A program made the translations under genes and the position numbers. The notes under the pieces were generated by a model. The model saw nothing but the letters and a program-made list of their open reading frames with translations, was not told the origin of the DNA and searched no databases. A stretch of DNA of 64,000 nucleotides from Herbidospora mongoliensis (lineage in GTDB: Bacteria > Actinomycetota > Actinomycetes > Streptosporangiales > Streptosporangiaceae): NCBI RefSeq assembly GCF_001570545.1, contig NZ_BBXD01000021.1:62001-126000 (forward strand), in the 5' to 3' direction. This document shows, piece after piece, positions 59,364-64,000 of the stretch (the first letter of the stretch is position 1; the number at the start of each line of letters is the position of its first letter).

Positions 59364-59948
59364 ATGATTCACGCGGACATCACGATCTCGCTCGACGGCT
59401 TCGTCGCAGGCCCCGACTGGGCTCCCGGTCGCGGTCTCGGCGACGGTGGCGAGCGCCTCCACTACTGGGTGTTCGGCGGGCCGTGGAGCTACGAGAAACC
59501 CGCGTTCGAGGGCGAGAAGCACCCCGTCGACGCCGAAGTCCTCGCCGAATTTCAGGGCGCGGGGGCCGTCATCGTCGGCCGGGGCATGTTCGACGCGGGC
59601 GATCAGTGGGGCGGCGCCAACCCATTCGGCAGCCCGGTCTTCGTCCTGACCAACCGCGTCACCGACGACCTGCCGACCGACTTCACCTACGTCACCGGCG
59701 CATCCGAAGCCCTGGAACAGGCTCGCGCGAAGGCGGGCGACGGGGTGATCGCCATCGGCGGCGGTGCCGACGTGATCAGGCAGTATCTGCGCATGGGCGT
59801 GGTCGACCGCCTGGGCATCCACATCGCACCGCTGGTCCTCGGCGCGGGCACCCCGCTGTTCGACGGCACCTTCCAGTCCGACCTCGACCTGGTCGACTGC
59901 CGCCACTCGCCGCTGGCGACCCACCTGACCTACGACATCAGGCGCTGA
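59364..59948 (+). CDS. RibD/DHFR-type dihydrofolate reductase family protein
   Basis: A 194-residue RibD C-terminal/DHFR-fold protein: 'ITISLDGFVAGPD', 'AVIVGRGMFDAG' and 'AIGGGADVIRQYL' are family blocks. 'PLVLGAGTPLFDG' is also typical. Such proteins are NAD(P)H- or F420-linked reductases of unknown substrate. CACGAT ends six bases before the ATG, a weaker match to the leaderless pattern. Its 3' end overlaps the convergent acyl-CoA synthetase by 11 bp. Confidence 0.88.
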   Translation: MIHADITISLDGFVAGPDWAPGRGLGDGGERLHYWVFGGPWSYEKPAFEGEKHPVDAEVLAEFQGAGAVIVGRGMFDAGDQWGGANPFGSPVFVLTNRVTDDLPTDFTYVTGASEALEQARAKAGDGVIAIGGGADVIRQYLRMGVVDRLGIHIAPLVLGAGTPLFDGTFQSDLDLVDCRHSPLATHLTYDIRR

Positions 59949-61503
59949 ACTGCTCGCGGGCCCAGCGATAGTCCGCTTTCCCCGCCGGTGATCTGACCAG
60001 CAGGTCGACGAAGGCGTACTGCCGGGGGACCTTGTAGCCCGACAGCCGTTCGCGGCAGTGGGCGTCGAGGTCCGACTCCGTGAGGTCCTTCGTCCGGGGT
60101 TCTATGACGGCGGCGACCCGGTGGCCCCAGCGGTCGTCGGGTAATCCCGTCACCACGGCGTCGAAGACACCCGGATGACCCTTCAGCACCGCTTCGACCT
60201 CTTCGGGGAAGACCTTCTCGCCGCCCGTGTTGATGCACTGGGAGCCGCGACCGTAGACGCGGATGGTCCCGTCGGTCTCAACCTTGGCGAGGTCGCCGGT
60301 GAGCAGCCACTTCACGCCGTCGGCGTCGGTCACGAACGTCTCGGCGGTCTTCGCCGCGTCCTTGTAGTAGCCGTGCGCGATCCGTCCGGTCTTGGCGACG
60401 ACGCCCATCTCGCCGGGGCCGACCGGGCGCAGCGCGCCGTCGAGGACGGCCATCGTCGCGTTGGGGTTGGGCTGGTATTTCAGGCCCGCCTCCGGCGATG
60501 ATCCGGCGACGGCGGAGGCGGTGTAGCCCGACTCGGTCGAGCCGAAGCTGTCCATGATCATGACGGTCGGCAGCAGCCCCTGCAGGCGGTCGCGGACGGT
60601 GCCGGTCAGGATCGCGCCGGTCGAGCTGAAGACGAACAGCGACGACAGGTCGTAGGCCCCCGTCTCCAGTCCATCTGCCAGGGCGTCGGCCAGCGGGACG
60701 GCCATCGCGTCGCCGGTGATGTTGATCGACATGACCTTCTCGCGGCCGATCGCCCGCAGCACCGCGTCGGCGTCGAAGCGCGGCACGTACACCATCGTGG
60801 CGCCCATCCAGAAGGCGATGAACGTCCCCATCTGCGCGGCCCCGTGCATCAGCGGCGCGGCCGCCATCATGGTGAGCGGGCCGCCGGCGCGGGCCTGCTC
60901 GACCACCGCCTCCGGCGTCGTGTGCGGCGGGCCGTAGGGGTTGCCGCCGCCGAAGGCCATGAACAGGTCCTCGTGGGTCCACATCACCCCTTTGGGCAGG
61001 CCGGTGGTCCCGCCGGTGTAGATGATGTAGAGGTCCGCGCCGTCGCGCGGCCCGAAGTTTCGCTCCGACGCGCCTTCCAACGCGGTTCTGTACGGCACCG
61101 CGTCCGCGATCCCCGAATCCCCCACCGCGATCAGGTGCCGCATCCGATCGGTGCGCGCCGCGGTGACCCTGTCGTCGAACTCCGAGGAGTAGACCAGGGC
61201 GACCATGTCCGAGTCGTCGTACAGGTACCGCAGTTCCTCGGCCACATACCGGTAGTTCACGTTCACCGGCACCGCGCGGATCTTGAGAACGGCCAGCAGC
61301 GCGGTCACGTATTCGAGCCCGTTGTACAGGTGGATCCCGACGTGCTCCCCCGGATCGACGTGTGCGGCCAGGTGGTTGCCGAGCCGGGTCGCGGCGGCGT
61401 CGAGTTCGGCGTAGGTCATGCGGTCGTCGCCGCAGATCACAGCCGTCCGGTCGCCGATGGCGTCGGCGATGCCCTCGAAAAGGTCCGCGTGGTGGAACCT
61501 CAT
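59938..61503 (-). CDS. Acyl-CoA synthetase (FadD-like)
   Basis: A 521-residue ANL-superfamily ligase: 'YTGGTTGLPKGVMWTH' is the P-loop, 'SFGSTESGY' the A5 motif, 'WLLTGDLA' A7, and the catalytic Lys lies in 'SPAGKADYRW'. The look is that of actinobacterial FadD3/FadD17/FadD19-type enzymes that activate steroid-derived or branched acids. The ATG overlaps the thiolase stop, so it is the last gene of the four-gene unit. Together they would activate and shorten a bulky acid. Confidence 0.92.
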   Translation of the reverse strand: MRFHHADLFEGIADAIGDRTAVICGDDRMTYAELDAAATRLGNHLAAHVDPGEHVGIHLYNGLEYVTALLAVLKIRAVPVNVNYRYVAEELRYLYDDSDMVALVYSSEFDDRVTAARTDRMRHLIAVGDSGIADAVPYRTALEGASERNFGPRDGADLYIIYTGGTTGLPKGVMWTHEDLFMAFGGGNPYGPPHTTPEAVVEQARAGGPLTMMAAAPLMHGAAQMGTFIAFWMGATMVYVPRFDADAVLRAIGREKVMSINITGDAMAVPLADALADGLETGAYDLSSLFVFSSTGAILTGTVRDRLQGLLPTVMIMDSFGSTESGYTASAVAGSSPEAGLKYQPNPNATMAVLDGALRPVGPGEMGVVAKTGRIAHGYYKDAAKTAETFVTDADGVKWLLTGDLAKVETDGTIRVYGRGSQCINTGGEKVFPEEVEAVLKGHPGVFDAVVTGLPDDRWGHRVAAVIEPRTKDLTESDLDAHCRERLSGYKVPRQYAFVDLLVRSPAGKADYRWAREQFSA

Positions 61504-62648
61504 GGCTTCTCCGCTCCGACGATCCACATGGCGAAGAACTGCGCGCCTCCGCCGTACGCGTGCCCGAGGGCCTTCCTGGCCCCCTCGACCTGGTGTTCGC
61601 CGGCCATGCCCCGGACCTGGAGCGCGGCCTCGGCGAACCGGATGAGCCCGGAGGCGCCGATGGGGTTGCTCGACAGCACGCCGCCGGAGGCGTTCCACGG
61701 GATGTCTCCGTCGAGCGCGGTGGCGCCCGACTCGGTCAGCTTCCAGCCCTCGTTGACGCCGCAGAACCCGAGGTTCTCCAGCCACATGGGCTCGTACCAG
61801 CTGAACGGCACGTAGACCTCGGCCACGTCCAGGTCGCGGCGGGGATCGGTCACGCCGGCCTGACGGTAGACGTCCGCGGCGCAGTCGATGCCGGCCTGCG
61901 GGCTGACCGTGTCCCGTCCCGCCCGGAAGATCGGTTCCGAGCGCATCGCGCCGCCGTGCACCCAGGCGGGCGTGCCCGTCACCGCCTTCTCGGACGACAG
62001 CACCATCGCGCACGCGCCGTCAGAGGACGGACAGGTCTCCAGGTAGCGGATCGGCTCCCACAGCATGGGCGTCGACTCGACCATGGCCCGGTCGATCCCG
62101 GGGATCTTGAGGTGGGCGTAGGGATTCTTGAGAGCGTTCAACCGGTCCTTGACCGCCACCAGCGCGCCGATGTGATCGGGCGCCCCCGACCGCCGCATGT
62201 AGTCGCGGATGTGCGGCGCGAAGTAGCCACCCGCCCCCACGACCAGCGACGACGTGAAGGGGAGATGGGTCGACAGGGCCCACGTGGCGTTCGATTCGCT
62301 CTGTTTCTCGTACGCCACCACCAGCACCCGATCGTGCACGCCGCCCTGGATGAGCGAGGCCCCGACCAGGGCGGTCGACCCGCCGACGCTGCCGGCCGTG
62401 TGCACCCGCGTCACGGGTTTCCCGGCCGCGCCGAGCGCGTCGGCGAGATAGGCCTCCGGCATCATCACGCCCTCGAACAGGTCGGGCGCCTTGCCGATGA
62501 CCACGGCGTCGATGTCGGCGAACGTCAGACCGGCGTCTTCGAGCGCGCGCAGGGCCGCCTCGCGGACCAGGCCCGCCATGGAGACGTCCCGGCGCCGGGT
62601 CGTGTAGTGGGTCTGGCCGACCCCGATGACCGCGCAACGATTGCCCAT
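61500..62648 (-). CDS. Thiolase/lipid-transfer protein (Ltp-like)
   Basis: A 382-residue thiolase-fold protein of the SCP-2/Ltp group: 'RVHTAGSVGGSTALV' carries the nucleophile region with a Ser where classic thiolases have Cys, so it may be a retro-aldol lyase instead of a thiolase. 'FCGVNEGWKL' and 'SSNPIGASGLIRFAEA' are Ltp-type. In actinobacteria such proteins work with DUF35 partners in side-chain degradation. ATG 62648 shares one base with the previous stop region (TGATG). Confidence 0.88.
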   Translation of the reverse strand: MGNRCAVIGVGQTHYTTRRRDVSMAGLVREAALRALEDAGLTFADIDAVVIGKAPDLFEGVMMPEAYLADALGAAGKPVTRVHTAGSVGGSTALVGASLIQGGVHDRVLVVAYEKQSESNATWALSTHLPFTSSLVVGAGGYFAPHIRDYMRRSGAPDHIGALVAVKDRLNALKNPYAHLKIPGIDRAMVESTPMLWEPIRYLETCPSSDGACAMVLSSEKAVTGTPAWVHGGAMRSEPIFRAGRDTVSPQAGIDCAADVYRQAGVTDPRRDLDVAEVYVPFSWYEPMWLENLGFCGVNEGWKLTESGATALDGDIPWNASGGVLSSNPIGASGLIRFAEAALQVRGMAGEHQVEGARKALGHAYGGGAQFFAMWIVGAEKP

Positions 62649-63625
62649 CACGACTCCCGGGACAGGACGGCGACCAGGTTCTGCTGCAGGCAGGGCCCGC
62701 TGGTGGCGTGGGCGACGGCCCTGGCGGCGGTGCCGTCCATGACCCGCCGGGCGGCCTCGCCGATGCGGATGAGCCCGGTCGCCATGACCGGGTTGGCGGC
62801 CAGCGGCCCGCCGGAGGGGTTGATGTCGGTGCCGGCCCCGAGGCCGAGCGCCTTGACGAGGATCGTCTCCTCGTGGGCGAACTGGACGTGCAGCTCGGCG
62901 ACGTCGACATGGCCCTTGCCGACCCCCGCCGCCGTTGCGGCAGCGGCGGCGGAGGCCGACAGGGCGAGGTCCCTCATGCCCGGATAGTGCGGGTCTATGC
63001 GATGGGCGATGCCATTGATGTACGCGAGGTTCGTGCGCTCCCGGAGCAGATCGCCCGCGACCAGCACGATCGCGGCGGCTCCGTCCGTGATCGGCGCGGT
63101 TTCCACGGGTTCGGGAAGCCTGAGCGCGAACTCATTGGTTTGAGCGGATTCCCAGCTCCGCCGGGCGATCTTCTTGACGTCGCTGCTGACGGCGCTGCCC
63201 TGGAGACCCGCGTACGAGAGCTGGTCGAGGCCGAGCGGCGCCAGGTAGTACGGGTCGAGCTGAAGGGTCATGATCTCGCGCAGGTCGCCCATCGACGACT
63301 TGCCGAAGCCGTAGACCAGGGCCGAGTCGAGGTCGCCGTGCTGTAATCGCACCCACGCCTCGTAGAGGGCGAAGGCCGCGTCCATCTCGACGTGGCTCTC
63401 CTGGATGGGTGGCCAGGCGCCGACCGCGTCGAGGGCCGACACGAACGAGAACGGCGCCCCGGCCAGGTAGTCGCAGCTCCCCGAACAGGTGAAGCCGAAT
63501 TCCTGGAGGCCTGACTGTTCGCGTACAGAGCGGATGATCGGGAGAATCAGCTCCGCCTCCGCCAGCCCGGTGTCGTGGCCGGTGTGCGTGGTCTGCGCGA
63601 ACGCCGCGACGGCGACCGGTCTCAT
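62648..63625 (-). CDS. Second thiolase/Ltp-like protein
   Basis: A 325-residue thiolase-fold protein, paralogous to the next gene but shorter. 'FGFTCSGSCDYLAG' occupies the active-site region; 'DINPSGGPLAANPVMATGL' (in pieces) and 'QFAHEETILVKALG' are C-terminal blocks of the Ltp family. The ATG at 63625 lies at the DUF35 stop with a one-base overlap. It and the following Ltp would form a hetero-complex with the DUF35 protein, by analogy with Ltp2-type aldolases. Confidence 0.86.
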   Translation of the reverse strand: MRPVAVAAFAQTTHTGHDTGLAEAELILPIIRSVREQSGLQEFGFTCSGSCDYLAGAPFSFVSALDAVGAWPPIQESHVEMDAAFALYEAWVRLQHGDLDSALVYGFGKSSMGDLREIMTLQLDPYYLAPLGLDQLSYAGLQGSAVSSDVKKIARRSWESAQTNEFALRLPEPVETAPITDGAAAIVLVAGDLLRERTNLAYINGIAHRIDPHYPGMRDLALSASAAAAATAAGVGKGHVDVAELHVQFAHEETILVKALGLGAGTDINPSGGPLAANPVMATGLIRIGEAARRVMDGTAARAVAHATSGPCLQQNLVAVLSRES

Positions 63626-64000
63626 CACGCCTCCCGTTCCGGCGCGAACCACTTCACGGCCCCGCCCTCGAACACGGCCCGCACCCGCATCCCCTCGACG
63701 ACCTCCGTGGCCGGGATCTCCGCCAGCAGCGCGATGATCGGGATGTCGGCCCCGTCGAGCAGGATGTACGCCGACACGAACGGCACCTGCGGCGCCCGGG
63801 GATCGGGCAGGTTGTTGATCGCGAACGTGGTGACCGTGCCCGACGGCCCGACCTCGAGTTCCTCCTCGATGACCGACCCGCACTGCGGGCACGACAGCCG
63901 GTAGGGCACGTAGACGCTCCGGCACGACGGACACCGGCCCGCGAGGAAGACGTTCCTGGTCAGAGCGTCGAGATAGCGGGCGAGCGCGGCACCGGGCGTC
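63625..64000 (-). CDS. DUF35 OB-fold protein, 5' truncated by window end
   Basis: The C-terminal 124 residues are present; the start lies beyond the window. A zinc ribbon ('CPSC' then 'CPQCG', ten residues apart) is followed by an OB-fold ('GTVTTFAINNLPDP', 'VPFVSAYILLDG', 'GMRVRAVFE'). DUF35 proteins partner with Ltp-type thiolases in an acyl-CoA aldolase/thiolase complex. An internal Met near 63909 is not the start because the first zinc pair and a helix lie upstream of it. It leads the unit thiolase, Ltp, acyl-CoA synthetase. Confidence 0.9.
   Translation of the reverse strand, partial: TPGAALARYLDALTRNVFLAGRCPSCRSVYVPYRLSCPQCGSVIEEELEVGPSGTVTTFAINNLPDPRAPQVPFVSAYILLDGADIPIIALLAEIPATEVVEGMRVRAVFEGGAVKWFAPEREA

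Noticed and set aside
1-64000. Search for tRNA, rRNA, CRISPR arrays, insertion sequences and attachment sites
   Set aside because: No tRNA-like cloverleaf, direct-repeat array, transposase or integrase was seen by eye; a covariance-model or repeat search could still find small items.

Overview
The window is a high-GC actinobacterial chromosome segment. Supporting signs are the strong G/C bias at third codon positions, frequent GTG starts, many 4-bp ATGA/GTGA stop-start overlaps, apparent leaderless promoters, an F420-type LLM oxidoreductase, a DinB-like mycothiol-type protein and sugar ABC transport without its own ATPase. The protein families suggest a soil actinomycete, perhaps near the Streptosporangiales. 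That placement is an impression from family content, not a computed result. I saw no rRNA, tRNA, CRISPR array, insertion sequence or prophage.

Region by region. (1) 0-1.2 kb: an unrecognised protein and a DinB-family protein. (2) 1.1-12.2 kb: a beta-glucan/beta-glucoside module. It has a secreted GH16-CBM6 glucanase, a ROK regulator, a GH1 beta-glucosidase, a binding protein with two permeases, and two paralogous LacI regulators. Five perfect copies of the 12-bp palindrome GAGAGCGCTCTC link these units. An orphan MbtH-like gene lies directly behind one copy. (3) 12.2-14.6 kb: an arsenic island: arsR, a MIP channel, an ArsC-acetyltransferase (ArsN1-like) fusion and a divergent ArsI-like lyase. 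(4) 14.6-18.8 kb: a D-amino-acid operon with D-aminoacylase, a D-serine-dehydratase-like PLP enzyme, RidA and an unknown TIM-barrel-like protein. (5) 18.8-23 kb: an OmpR-type regulator and a 1154-residue histidine kinase fused to a DUF4173-like membrane module. (6) 23-25 kb: an arylamine N-acetyltransferase and a decayed ATPase gene.

(7) 25-32.8 kb: a seven-gene operon for a peptide-type ABC importer, an M20 hydrolase and an acetylpolyamine-amidohydrolase-like enzyme, with an S9 oligopeptidase diverging from it. (8) 34.7-40 kb: a BenE-type transporter, an XRE-cupin regulator, an HD-domain protein, an acyl-CoA synthetase, a hemerythrin and a tandem HxlR regulator. (9) 40-44.2 kb: a carotenoid oxygenase with an LLM oxidoreductase, small membrane proteins, DUF3817 and SURF1. 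(10) 44.2-50.3 kb: gamma-glutamyltransferase, a NarL-type two-component pair, a TauE/SafE-like protein with a cupredoxin tail, and a Sel1-repeat protein. (11) 50.3-54.3 kb: alanine dehydrogenase, a class III aminotransferase and an M20 dipeptidase. (12) 54.4-59.9 kb: an SBP-VWA protein and partner, a threonine-dehydratase-like enzyme, LysR, LysE and a RibD/DHFR-type reductase. (13) 59.9-64 kb: an acyl-CoA synthetase, two thiolase-like proteins and a DUF35 protein cut by the window end, resembling sterol/fatty side-chain catabolism.

Functionally, the strongest integrated units are the beta-glucan regulon, the arsenic/organoarsenical island, the D-amino-acid operon and the importer-amidohydrolase operon. 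At six genes a TANNNT hexamer sits exactly six bases before the start codon and no ribosome site is visible, which suggests leaderless transcription is common here.
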